Assembly (NCBI GenBank): GCA_028551475.1
Contig: CM052354.1
Location: 15,027,258 to 15,091,257, forward strand
Length of the DNA: 64,000 bases
Reading direction: 5' to 3'
DNA from: Casuarina equisetifolia
Lineage: Eukaryota; Streptophyta; Magnoliopsida; Fagales; Casuarinaceae
The position numbers and the translations under genes were made by a program. Under the pieces are notes generated by a model that saw nothing but the letters and a program-made list of their open reading frames with translations, was not told the DNA's origin and did not search any database. Below are positions 34,316-45,868 of this stretch, piece after piece; within the stretch, counting starts at the first letter, position 1, and the number at the start of each line of letters is the position of its first letter.

Positions 34316-36060
34316 ATGTCTAATCTTAATGGCACTTATTCCCCAACTCCATTATAGGAGGTTGTAAACAAGATGTTATCACTTAAACTAGATGAGGTAA
34401 AAAGGCAACTATCCAACATCCTCCAAATCTTAAAGGAGCAAGCTTTCCACCAAGGTCCCCAAGGCAACCAAGATGAAGGTTGTGCAGATTTTGGCAATGA
34501 TGGAAGTGAACAGAGGAGGAGACCAAATGATACTAGTGGCTATGTGTAGAGATCTTAGAATTCAAAGGTAGTCTTGACCCTAATGATTTTGTTGACTAGC
34601 TTTGTCATATTAAAAGGGTGTTTGAGTTCAAAGGGTACAATGATCAGAAAAAGTATAAAGTTGTTGTTCTTCAACTTAAAAAATGTGTTTCTTGGTGGGA
34701 GAATGTTAAGAAACAAAGAGATTGAGATGATAAGGAGAAGGTTTATTCATGGGAGAAATTGAATAAGCTATTCAAAAAGTAATTCTTACCTAATGATTAC
34801 AAGCAAGACCTCTATCTCAAAATACATGCTCTCAAGTAATATAAGAGGGGTGTGGAGGAATATTCAAGGAATTTGAAACTCTTATGATGATGTGAGGTAC
34901 CAAAGCCTAAGGAGACCACTATTGCATGGTTTCTTAAGGGCTTAAAGCTTGAAATATCTAATACTATTGAATTGCAATCATATTATTCTTTTAATGATGT
35001 TTGCAAGCTAGCTATCAAAGTGGAAAGGCAAAAGAGGACCTTAAATAGCACTAGATCTAAGTTGTTCACCAAAGAAGGCTCAAGGCCTTACATCAAAGGG
35101 GGCACTTTTTACAAGGACCCTTCACCCTATAATAAGCCTAAGGTTTCCAACAAAGAGAAAGGTAAAGAAAGGTTAGGGAAACTTCAAAAGACAAAACCCA
35201 ATTTTATAGAGCAAGACTTCAAGTGCAAAGGATATGGCTACATGTAAGCTAATTGTCCAAAAAGAAAGGTGATGACCATGAAAGACATTAAAGACATTGA
35301 TGAATCCTACTATAAAAAAAAGTGTGGTGATGATAAGCCCATGGTTGAACCATTAAAGGGGTCACTTTTTACAAGGACCCTTCACCCTATAATAAGCCTA
35401 AGGTTACCAGCAAAGAGAAAGGTAAAGAAAAGGTTAGGGAAACTTCAAAGACAAAACCCAATTTTATAAAGCAAGACTTCAAGTGTAGAGGATATGGCTA
35501 CATGCAAGCTAATTGTCCAAAAAGAAAGGTGATGACCATGAAAGACATTAAAGACATTGATGAATCCTACTATAAAAAGGAGTGTGGTGATGATAAGTCC
35601 ATGGTTGAACCAAATAGGAGAATGAGATCATTAAGCAAACTAATTTTGGAAGTATGCTTATTCTTCATAGAGCCTTGCATGCCTATCTTAGTCCATCAAA
35701 GGAGTCACTTTTTACAAGGACCTTTCATCCTATAATAAGCCTAAGGTTGCTAGCAAAGAGAAAGGTAAAGAAAAGGTTAGGGAAACTTCAAAGACAAAAC
35801 CCAGTTTTATAAAGCAAGACTTCAAGTGCAAAGGATACAGCTACATGCAAGCTAATTGTCCCAAAAGAAAGGTGATGACCATGAAAGACATTAAAGACAT
35901 TGATGAATCCTACTATAAAAAGGAGTATGGTGATGATAAGCCCATGGTTGAACTAAATAGGAGAATGAGATCATTGCGCAAACTAATTTTGGAAGTATGC
36001 TTATTCTTCATAGAGCTTTGCATGCCTATCTTAGTCCATCTTTCAAACTTAGTGCACAAT
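34316..36060 (+). pseudogene. Gypsy element 2 gag with triplicated zinc-knuckle segment
   Basis: ATG at 34316, shortly after the primer site. Gag core segments 'RVFEFKGYNDQKKYKVVVLQ', 'SWWENVKKQRD' and 'FLPNDYKQDLYLKIHALK' are seen with stops. A later frame (34972-35247) gives 'YYSFNDVCKLAIKVERQ', a conserved gag C-terminal helix region. The knuckle segment 'KCKGYGYMQANCPKR' follows and is present three times (see the repeat entry). In all copies the first cysteine and the histidine of CCHC are missing (D and Y), so the zinc site is not functional. Confidence 0.85.
35098..36040 (+). repeat. Three tandem copies of a gag segment (260-343 bp)
   Basis: The block starting 'cactttttacaagga' recurs at about 35103, 35363 and 35706. 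Each time it is followed by 'aataagcctaaggtt', the lysine-rich linker, 'ggatatggctacatg'-type knuckle sequence and 'gacattaaagacattgatg'. Copy 1 is about 260 bp; copies 2 and 3 are about 340 bp because they also carry the 'aataggagaatgagatcatt' tail. Copies are about 95% alike by eye. Confidence 0.9.
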
Positions 36061-38031
36061 CAATGGAAAGGTATGTTATATTATTATTGATACTAGGAAT
36101 TATGCTAATGTAACTTCTATAACTCTTGTGGAGAAGTTGAATTTGCCTACATTTGATCATCCTCATCCATGCAAACTATAATGATTGAGCCAAGGGAGTC
36201 ATCTTCAAGTTTTAAGGCAAGTCTTACTTTTTCCATTGGAAACATTATGTAGATCAGGTTACTTGTGACGTTATACCTATGGATGCTTATCATTTATTTT
36301 TTGGGAGGCCATGGCTGTATGATAAGGGTGCTAAGCATGATGGTCAACAAACACTTATTCTTTCAAGGTTGGTGAGAAACTTATTACTTTAGCTCCACTT
36401 AGCCCCTTACAATATACCAAACGCCACATGAGGTAGAAAGTAGAAAAAATAACCTCTTCCTAAGTGAAACCTAAGTGGAGAAGGCTATCCAGAAACACAA
36501 ACCTATCCTTACATTACTTGTAGTTGAAGGGCAAGAGAGTGAGGGGGGGTGAGTGAACCACATTCGCTTATTCAACCATTCTCAATTGAATTTGCTAATG
36601 TATTTCCCCATAAACCTCCACTAGGTTTACCACCACTTAGATGGATAGAACACCATATAGATTTACTTCTAAGGGCACCCTTACCCAATGGGGCAACCCA
36701 TAGATGTAGTCCCAAATAAGTTAGGAAGCTATAAAGGCCAGTTAATGAATTGGTAGGTCACAGGTTTATAAGGAAAAGTATAAGCCTATGTTCGATTCTA
36801 GACTTATTAGTGCCAAAGAAAGATGGTTTTTTCAAATGTGCATAGACAACAAGGCCATTAACAACATCATCATCAGATACAAGTATCCCATTCTAAGACT
36901 TGATGATATGGTAAATGAGTTACATGGGACCATCATTTTCTCCAAGGTGGACTTAAGGAATGACTACCATCATATATGAATGAGAGAGGGAGAGGAATGA
37001 AAGATAGCTTTCAAAACAAAAACAAGTTTGTATGAATGGATAATAGTCATGCCATTTAGTCTTTCTAATGCTCTAAGTACCTTCATGTGTTTGATGAATG
37101 AGGTATTTCATCCCTTTCTTGGTAAATTTGTTGTGGTTTATTTTGATGATATTCTTATTTATAGGAGATGTGAGGGAGAACACTTAGATCATTTGAGGCC
37201 TAGTATTTAATGCATTAAAGAGACAAAAGCTTTATGCCAAGTTGCAAAGTGTGAATTCTTTTCCTCTAGTGTTGTGTTCCTTGGATATGTGGTTACCAAG
37301 GATGGCATTAAGGTTGATGAAACCAAGGTTAAGGCCATTAAATCTTGGCCCCAACCTAGTTCCACTATTGAAGTAAGGGGCTTTCATGGCTTGGATTCAT
37401 TTTATAGTTGATTTGTCTCCAACTTCAATACCATTATGGCTTTCATTACTGAATGTATAAAGAAAAATGTTTTTAAATGGATTAAGGAAACAGGTGAAGC
37501 TTGAAGGGAAATCAAGCAAAGGTTGAGTGAAGCTCCAGTTCTTGAATTACCAGACTTTAATAAGGTCTTTGAAGTCGAATGTAATGCTAGTGCCATTGGT
37601 ATAGGTGTTGTCCTCATTCAAGCCAAAAGACTATTAGCTTATTTCACTGAAAAGCTTAATAAATGCAGGAGAAATTCTCTATCTTATGATAACAATTTTT
37701 ATGCAATCATGAGGGCTTTAGATCATGAAGTCATTACTTAAGATCTAGGTAGTTTGTTTTGCATTTGGAGGAGTATTAAGCTTTGAAGTTCTTAAATGTC
37801 CAACACAAGCTCAACCCAAGGCATGCAAAATAAGTAGAATTTCTCCAATCCTTCTCATTTGATTCATGTTATAAACCAAGTGTACCTAATGTTGTTGCAA
37901 ATGCATTATATAGAAGGTACTCCCTACTTATTACTCTAGATGCTAGAGTACTTAGTTTTTAACTTATGAAGGAATACTATCTTGAGAAAGTAGATATGTC
38001 CTTACTCATAGTATAATGTGTGAAAGATACC
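36061..38031 (+). pseudogene. Gypsy element 2 protease, RT and RNase H
   Basis: The protease end is seen as 'VTCDVIPMDAYHLFFGRPW' (near 36260). RT covers about 36780-37400: 'FFQMCIDNKAINNIIIRYKY', 'SKVDLRNDYHHI', '[20 protein letters not shown]' and '[11 protein letters not shown]', with the catalytic aspartates intact. 'FLGYVVTKDGIKVDETKV' and '[20 protein letters not shown]' lead into RNase H. Stops separate these frames. It is interrupted at about 38032. Confidence 0.88.
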
Positions 38032-39735
38032 TATTAGAATATATTTTAATGATATTAGAATATATTAACATTTTGATGATGAGAAAAAGAGAATTATAAT
38101 AATGTGTATTTGTTTATTTGCATCTTATTTTTACATATAAGAAAAATGATGCTAGAACAATTATGTAGGAAAAAAATTGTAAAGCCTAGAATCTCAGCCT
38201 AGGTTTACATAATCCAATGAGCCTACTTGTGAACTAGACACCCAGATGCCCAGATCTATGGAAGCCCAATATCTAGTGCTTGTTTATGATCCAATCCATT
38301 AGGCGCAACCAAGACCCATAAGGCAACACGCAACCTAGAAGCATCATGAGTCTGTGACCCATGAAGCCTGCCCACATGTGCGACTTGACATAAGTGCACA
38401 ACCCAACTTGATTCATTCTCATAACCAGTGACTCAATTAAAAGAGCATGACTTGTGAACCAGAAAGTTTAACCTGAGTTCAATGTCCAAAAATGCCTGAT
38501 ACTCACTGATACTCACCATTAAATTTAGCCAACAGTGACTACTTCGTTCAAGTTGAAAAGGACTCATTTGAAAGCTATCAAGGAAAGGAATACTTCTGTG
38601 AAGAAAAATCATAGACCCATTACTCAAAGAGGATTAATTTAAAGAAATTAAGGTATTCTCTGAGGTTGTAACTTAACTATTTAAATAGAAATTGGAAGTA
38701 GATTAAACAATTTATGAAGCTGAGATCATAGGACTTTTGTAAGTAAAAAGTTTTTCTATCAATCAGTGAAGCACTCATGAAGAATTACTTCAAGATTGAA
38801 AAGGATTGAGGAGGATTCAAGAGATACCCATATTTTGACTTGATAACTTATTTTTCTACTCCATGAAGGTCTAAATTAGTAGCTTAAACTATAGACAAAA
38901 TAATGGCGTTTTGGAGCATGATTTTAAATGGTATTAAGACAGAACGCAAACCTTCTCCTTCCTTTCTAAACAACATGAAATCATATGAAAATAAAGGCTT
39001 CAATGGGAAGAAGAAGTGACTTGCCTTAAAGATGTTAAAATAATTATTTAGAGGTGAAAGGTGAGTTGTTTTGAAGCTACTTAAGAGCATCACACTCACT
39101 GTTATTAAGGGTATGAAAATCAGAGAGAAAGCAAGCATTTTTCAAGCAACTCATACTCCTTTCTCAAGCTCTTTAAGCACATGAAATTGATTCTTCATTT
39201 TGGTGATTCTAATATGAGCTCATTATTACTTTAATACACTTGTTAGGAAATTAAATTGCTTTTTAATTCAGATCATATTTAAGTTGATTTCATACTAGTG
39301 AACAATGCTAGGGTTCATGTGATTTTGGGGCTTTTTTCCATATCATTTGCTATTAAGTCTCTAGCACTTGTTTAAAACTTTTGAATTTAAATTCATATTT
39401 TACAGAAGCTAAATTTGAAATTTGTACTTAATTGTTACTTATTATTGAAATTCTTGGGGAGAGAATTTGTAACTAAGATTAAGGGAATGGTTCTCCTTTA
39501 TAATCAATTTGTTAATTGATTAGAGAGTGACTCTAGTAGGTTGTTACTAGAGTGGGGTGGAGTAAGTGCCAAGGTGGGTTGGGCTGAACCACCTACCAAA
39601 AATCTGTGTCTTTGTCTTGTGTGATAACTTTACTTGTTGCCTTGATTGCTTCACATAAGAAAAATGAAAAAGACGAAAGAATTTTTAATAAACCTAATTC
39701 ACCCTTTCCCTCTTAGGTTGTTATAAGATCCAACA
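38032..39735 (+). mobile_element. Solo LTR, Copia-type, about 1.7 kb, in gypsy element 2
   Basis: Interrupts pol between RNase H and the integrase zinc-binding region. The 3' end ('ggtgggttgggctgaacc', 'cctaattcaccctttccctc', 'aagatccaaca') has the style of the family B LTR at 4378-5800. With TG..CA-type ends (TATTAGAAT..CCAACA) the flanks are ATACC/GTACT. An alternative reading with a perfect AAGAT duplication (38024-38028 and 39725-39729) would give non-canonical ends. No coding region. Confidence 0.7.
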
Positions 39736-40830
39736 GTACTAATAGAGATTATGTGGTTCATGAGGGGTTTCTCTTCAAGGGGAACCAGTTGTGTGTTCCA
39801 AAAGGTTCCCTTCAAGAATTGCTTGTAAGGGAGACACATGATGGAGAATTGGCTAGTCATTTTGGGATTCACAAGACCTTTGAAATTTTTAAGGAGCATT
39901 TGTATTGGCCAAAGATATAGGGAGATATTCAAGCTATCATTTCTAGATGTGGTATATGTTAGAGGGTAAATAGTCATTTCAAGACAAGGCTTTATATCTC
40001 TTTTCCGGTTCCAAACTAACCTTGGGAAGATTTAAGCATGCATTTCATTGTGGCACTTCCAAGAACTCAATGAAGGAAGGACTCCATCATAGTGTTAGTA
40101 GATTGGTTTTCTGAAATGACACATTTCACCCCATACTATAACATTGATGATGCCTCTAGTGTTGCTAATTTTTTCTTCAACGAGATTATCATATTGCATG
40201 GAATTCCAAGGACTATTGTGTTTAATCACAATACTAAGTTTTTGAGTCACTTTTGAAGAACTTTGTGGGGAAAACTTGCACCAAGCTCTTATTTAACACA
40301 TCTTAACCATCCTTAAATTTATGGTCAGACTGAGGTGGCCAATCATACATTAGGAACTCTCTTGCACACCATGATAAACCAAAATCTAAAAGGTTGGGGC
40401 ATGAAGCTTTCTCATGCTAAGTTTACAAACAATTGGGCTCAAAGTTCTACAACTGAGCATTTTCCATTTAAGGTAATTTTTAGGATTAATCTAATTACTC
40501 CTATTAAGCTAACCTCTATGCCCTTTAATGCAAATGAGAAAGCCAAAGCAATGAAGAAGCTTCATGAGAACGTTCGATCTTAAATAGGAAGGGCTAATGA
40601 GTCCTATAGGAGCAAAGCTAATAAGCATTAGAAGCCTTTTCAATTTCAACCAAGGTACTTAGTTTGGGTGCATATAAGAAATGAGCGATTTCCAACTAAG
40701 AGAAAGAGCAAGTTAGCCCTTAGAGTCGATAGGCCTTTTGAAGTGATTTCTAGTGTTTGGGATAATGCGTACAAGATCAACTTTCCAAGACTACAGAGGA
40801 GTTTTAGCCACATTTAATGTAGGCAACTTA
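39736..40830 (+). pseudogene. Gypsy element 2 integrase
   Basis: 'RDYVVHEGFLFKGNQLCVPK' and 'LVRETHDGELASHFGIHKT' give the HHCC zinc-binding region, with 'ISRCGIC' following. The core has 'VLVDWFSEMTHF' and 'ANFFFNEIIILHGIPRTIV', then 'GQTEVANHTLGTLL'. The usual catalytic glutamate position is present in 'GQTEV'. Several stops interrupt it. 'KSKLALRVDRPFEVI' near 40710 is the C-terminal region before the LTR. Confidence 0.86.
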
Positions 40831-40895
40831 TCCCCTTATTTGGAAGAAGCTAACCTTGAGGATTTAAAGGCAAATCATAATCAACCTAAGGAAAT

Positions 40896-41460
40896 TGATG
40901 CAAGAGCAACTACGTTAGTTCAAGCTATTGGCCTAACCCATATGTTAAGCATGTTAATCAATACTTGTTTTGGTCATAACATAATCTAGTGGGTCTAGGA
41001 AGGGCAAGGTTGAAGAGCATCTCAAGAATCTTTGAAATTGCTTAGGTTTTTGTAATTAATGTTAAGGGTTTCCTAAATAGTTATCAAGTCCTTAATTTCT
41101 TAGGGTTTCTTTATTGTTTGAGATTATTTCCTTTTGTTTGCCTTTCCTTAACTATTTGGATCCTTGATTCCTAAAAAAAAAAAAACCCTCAGTCATATGT
41201 TTCAACTTTTTCTTCCTTTATTCGATTTTTGCCCAAAATTGGTGGTGAAGCACTTCCTTGATTGGTGGCACCACCTTTACATCTTGGAGTTTATCTTGGA
41301 AATATTTTTTTTTCATTTTTCTTCTGCCTACGTAAACATAGCCATTATCATGAGAAAAATCCTAAAAAACCCAAAAAAACCCAAAAAACCCAACAAAAAA
41401 AATGACTATCTTCCTTAACCCCTACAAAGCTTGCTTAATCTTGCTACTGGATTTGCATTA
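40896..41460 (+). repeat. 3' LTR of gypsy element 2
   Basis: Begins TGATGCAAGAGCAAC after 'cctaaggaaa' and ends 'gatttgcatta'. It is shorter than the 5' LTR owing to internal deletions. It contains an A/C-rich stretch of 'aaaaaaccc' units near 41365-41400. Confidence 0.82.
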
Positions 41461-43027
41461 ACAACCTACCCTAAATGAGATAAGATAAGCCAAGATTTTT
41501 AGTTGAATCTTACTTTGCTTTTACTTGATGGCAATTTTTGTTAAGATATTTATTTTAAAACCTTGGTTTAACTCAATTTTATAATTTTAAGATTAGAACA
41601 TGTATCCAAAATTCATTTGAGTATGTTGTTTTATAAATTTTACAACATGTGCTAACATTAGCAGTATGGTTCCAAAACTAACTTTGGTTAGCCAAGTTGG
41701 GATCAAGTCTTTGTTTATCTAAGCATGTCCATGCGTTGGCCAAGGAGAGAACGGAATCTGTCGAGACAAAGAATAATAACAACTATTTACAAACACCATT
41801 ATCATTGTAATCACTATAATTCACTGTCATCAACACCCCCAACTTAAATACTAAAATACGTATCTTAAGATGATAGTTTTATGTTATTTCTAACTTATTA
41901 TAATCAACATTATTATTATTTTCATATTTCTTAGAATATATGTCTTAACTCTTAAAACGTTCATTTAAAAAAAGGATTTTAAATTGATAGAATTTTCAAT
42001 TCTAGTCACTTTAAATACCAGTCATTTCAAAAATAATTTTGAATATTTAAGAAAAATTCTTCCAAACAAACTCAACAGATAAAACTTATTATTATACACT
42101 AATAACCAAATTGCACCTGGCTATACAGCCCTAAATGACTAGCAAGCTTAATTGGTCTAGAGTTTGCCTATCCAGGCGATGTTTTTAGTAATATAGTCGT
42201 TCACCTCCATTGTTTTTTTCTTTTTCTTTTTTTTTGTTTAATATTATAAAAGAGTTTGGTATCCTTCTTCTTTTTTTTTTTAATATAATGCAACCTATGT
42301 ACTTCAGTATTGTAATATTATTTTCTTCAATATGTTCATATATATATAATATTACAATATTATCAGTAAGTATATATATATTTAAATGGTCTTCTAGTTG
42401 ACATCTCATTGACTTCATACCAGGGCAAAAGCACAATGGTACGTGAAGGTTGATGGTCTGTCCTATAGGCATCCCTGTTCGAGTTTAACCTTCAGTTTAT
42501 ATTCTTTTAAATTTTAGAGCTATCAACTCACAAGTCATACAAATTTGGACCAGCAGTTTTGTAGGCAGCTTCTTGGTACAAGCTATTTTCTTGTTGGATT
42601 AGTTGACACCTACAATACATTCGATGGACAGTGACGAATACCACGCAAAGAGACAAAAAATAACAATGTCATGAATAGGCAGCATTTGGACAAAAAATTG
42701 CCAAATATGAACACTTTGTCTCAGTTTGATTATTCCCAAGTGGCAAGCAACACCATGAAAAATGCTGTCGTGGACCTACCAACCAAAGCAATGATAAGTA
42801 ATCTTTTTTTCTTTTTCTTTTTTCTTGGCGGGAGTCGTGGGTTTGGGGGGGGGGGGGGGGGGGGGGTTTAAAGAAATTTGGAAATCACACTGTCATGACT
42901 TGAAATTGGATTTAGACTTATTTATATCCAAAAGTCGATTTGCTTGAAGCTGCACAAGGGTCATAAACTTACGAAATAAATTTTTGTCATAGCTTGGATT
43001 CAATTTTTGAGGGAGTGCCTAGTGTAT
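41461..43027. other. Intergenic
   Basis: AT-rich, with poly-T runs near 42210-42290, short AT repeats near 42340-42385 and a 22-base G run. No gene recognised. Confidence 0.5.
42845..42866 (+). repeat. Uninterrupted run of 22 G
   Basis: Twenty-two consecutive G residues, preceded by the G-rich 'ggcgggagtcgtgg' and a poly-pyrimidine stretch. Homopolymers of this length are prone to sequencing and assembly error, and the exact length should not be trusted. Confidence 0.9.
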
Positions 43028-43419
43028 TGTTAGGACTTGAATCCTAGACAATCCCGCAATTAAGGAATACAAGAATTCCAAGTAAAGAAATCCCTTATAT
43101 TATTCAATTCAATCCAATTCCAACAAAGTAATAGTAATAGATTAACTGAAAATATGAAACTATGAAGCTACTGATAAACTACTCCCAATAAAGCAATAAG
43201 AATCTAAATCTAAATCTAAATCTAGAAGTAAGGGAAATTGTCAATGATAAAATAAGGAATTCTCTTAATTGATGATGGATTCTTATTTTAAGGCTGAGAA
43301 TGCCTTATATAGACATAATAGAAATCCTATTTCAACTAAAATTAGAACTCTAACAAAATTATATCTTATCTTATCATATATTGTTCTATCATTGGTCTTC
43401 TAAAAACCCAACTCTAACA
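43028..43419 (-). mobile_element. Minus-strand gypsy LTR remnant, 392 bp
   Basis: The + strand edges are 'tgttaggactt' and 'actctaaca', so LTR-type TG..CA ends. Immediately to the right, the reverse complement of 43420-43470 reads 'gaggacaagggttatttaaa' then 'ggagtaaggatt'. This is the conserved pol-end and purine tract seen before the 3' LTR of gypsy element 1 (32215-32249). So it is a 3' LTR in minus orientation with a little internal sequence. The rest of the element is absent. Confidence 0.75.
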
Positions 43420-43499
43420 ATCCTTACTCCTTTAAATAACCCTTGTCCTCAAGGGTTAACTTAGGTTAAGCCAGATCCTAACATGTATAGATTATCATT

Positions 43500-45371
43500 T
43501 TCTCAACTCTTAACTACTTTGTAAGATTAAATGTTGCATATGTTTTCATGTTGGAGTTTGATTCTTTAAAAAGAAAATGAAAAAATTCCCAATAATAAAA
43601 ATAAAAAATTTTCAAGAATAAGTGTGGTAGTAAATGGTTGTAAATGATAAAATGATAAAATGATAAATTAAAGAAACGATTGAGATTTAAATCAGTAAAC
43701 TTCTTTATGAGATATCAGTGATGATAATAAAACAGTAAAACAATTAAAAAATGAAGTTTTTTTTAAGTTGATGCAGCCCTAAAAGGAAGGTTAAAATTTT
43801 GATAAAAGATTTATTTCAAATTACTAAAGGTAAATTTATTGTTGGAGAGGGAAGGTGAAAAAGTGCATTCCTAATTACTGGTTAAGATAATATCGACTAA
43901 TTAGGGGGACTTAATAAATTTTGAAGAAAAAAGGTGAAGAAGTGTCTTCTATTAATTGAGATATCACAAAAAGAAATTTATATTTTAGCAGCAAAAAAAA
44001 GATATTAGTAAATAAAAAAAGCCTGTGAAGAAGCATATATCAAAAGTTTGATAATTTGATATTTTGCGAAGTACAGAAAATTATGATTTTTTAACAGCAA
44101 AAAAAAAAAAAAAGAAACAAATGTGTTTCTTTGTCAACTGAAGAAAGATATTATTAAGAAGTGTGAAGTTTTACAGGAAATTAGTAGACCATGATCTTAG
44201 ACTTGATACTTATATAAAAAAATATCAAGAAACAATTGTTTCAATGTCATCTTCAACTGTGGAACGAGTAGCCAATCGACCTCCCTTACTACATAGTCGT
44301 CGAGTACACCAATGGAGGTACTGGTCAGCATGACAAGGGTACTGGCAGTATTATGCACTTTTATGTCTTTTTTATAAACAATTATTAAAGAAGTTTACTT
44401 TCCTTACTTAAAACAAGTTCTCTACTTGATCTTAATCATGGTAAGCTCATTCATTGTTTCTTATTCATAAACACAAAAACATCTCAAAATTGACTAAATA
44501 ATTGTTTCAATGGATCCAAAAAAAGGTAACGGGTACTCCTTTAGTTTGTCACACCAAAATCCGACATAGAATGACTAAAAATTACTATAAAAAAATCCTA
44601 AAACACAGTAATAAACGAACACAAGAAATTCAACATGATGAAGCTCATTAGTATAGTCATATGACAAGGAGAAGAAGAGGGAGATCAGAGAAAATATGGT
44701 TTACTTACAAACTCTTTGGCCAATATACTAATTCAAGGGGATATACAGTTATATGCTTATTTTTTAGGCGTTACTAACACTTCAAATTGAAGTAGAATCA
44801 GCGCTACAACTCCTTTTTCATTTTTGCTAAAATTAGATTCAGTTAACTATATGAAGTATTACAATCTAATAGCTTTTTGTTAATTCTACTTCAACTTGAA
44901 ATCACACTTGAATTCATTACTATCTACCTTTTTAGCAGCTCCTCTCATTTAATGATAGCTATCCAATATTCTAACATCTCTTCTCAAACCGTTCTCATTT
45001 TTTTATTGGTTTTATGTACATGGTGGTTTTCGATCACACAAAGGGATGAAAATCAAAGAAAAAGAGAATTAAAATAAGAATTGAGATCTCGGTTTTTTTT
45101 AGAAAGAACCTGAACTTGCTGAAATCTAAACTTTTTAAAAAGGAATCCAAACCTTTTTCGGAAAAACTCTTTTTAATTAATCAAATGACATTAAATTCTA
45201 ACAAATGGATCTATTGGTTGTGGTTGAAATTTCCCTACTTTATTTCCTACTCAACCATTCATTTTATTCTCTAACGAACCTCGATTGCCTTGGAAAATCT
45301 CGGTTCTAACTTGTTTTTGTTGAGAAATCTCGGATCAGCACTTGTAACTATTTTGTTTTTGTTGAGAGTTT
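43500..45371. other. Intergenic, no recognised feature
   Basis: AT-rich with A runs. I see no gene, LTR edge or tandem repeat that I can support. Confidence 0.5.
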
Positions 45372-45376
45372 ATTGA

Positions 45377-45863
45377 TGTTAGGATTGGTGGAACAATTAG
45401 GTTAAAGAGTATGATTGTCATTATAATCAGAGATCTCTATGTAATTATAGAACTAAGAAATATCTTTTAGATGTAGTGGGTTTCCTAGTAGTATTGGGTT
45501 AGGATTCTTATCCTTATGTGGAAGTAGGTTTTCCTAGTAGTATTTGACTAGGATTCCTTTAGAGTTTCTCTATAAATAGAGAAAGTATAGAAAAACTTAG
45601 TAGGCGAGTTGAAAGAATCCCCAATGGAGGCTGATTGTTGGAGAAGGCCTCTCTCATGAATTCTAGTTGATGGGAGAATCCATGAGATACTTATTTGAGG
45701 AGAGAGAATGTATGAGAAAATCTAATAAGAAGAGATTACAGGGGATATAAGATATTATGATGTTCCAAACCTCTTAAATTTGTTGTGTTTAGGTGTGTGC
45801 GTTCTTATATTTGTGTATTCGACCTTTGTGTAGTTAATGCGACTTAGTTGAATTCCCCCAACA
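45377..45863 (+). mobile_element. 487-bp LTR-like insertion with perfect target duplication
   Basis: Begins TGTTAGGATTGG and ends CCCCCAACA. It is flanked by ATTGA at 45372-45376 and 45864-45868. A TATA-type box 'ctataaatagag' lies near 45570, as in plant LTR promoters. Two similar blocks 'tttcctagtagtatt' occur near 45481 and 45531. No coding region. It is either a solo LTR or one LTR of a small non-autonomous element; no second copy is in the window. Confidence 0.83.
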
Positions 45864-45868
45864 ATTGA

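Larger units (their letters stand above)
33573..41460 (+). mobile_element. Ty3/gypsy element 2, degenerate, with a nested LTR
   Basis: LTRs at 33573-34268 and 40896-41460 share the family pattern of the 26225-26929 solo LTR. A primer site follows the first. The internal order gag, protease, RT, RNase H, integrase is Ty3/gypsy. RT retains an intact YFDDIL. Stops break every region. A 1.7-kb LTR lies inside pol (about 38032-39735). No clear target duplication is visible (ATGAC against ACAAC). Confidence 0.87.

Noticed and set aside
42185..42472. 95-codon minus frame and its + shadow
   Set aside because: Low-complexity poly-T/poly-A sequence with AT repeats, no motif.
43201..43224. Short 'taaatc' repeat as telomere-like
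   Set aside because: Only four units of a six-base AT-rich repeat, not TTTAGGG, inside an LTR remnant.
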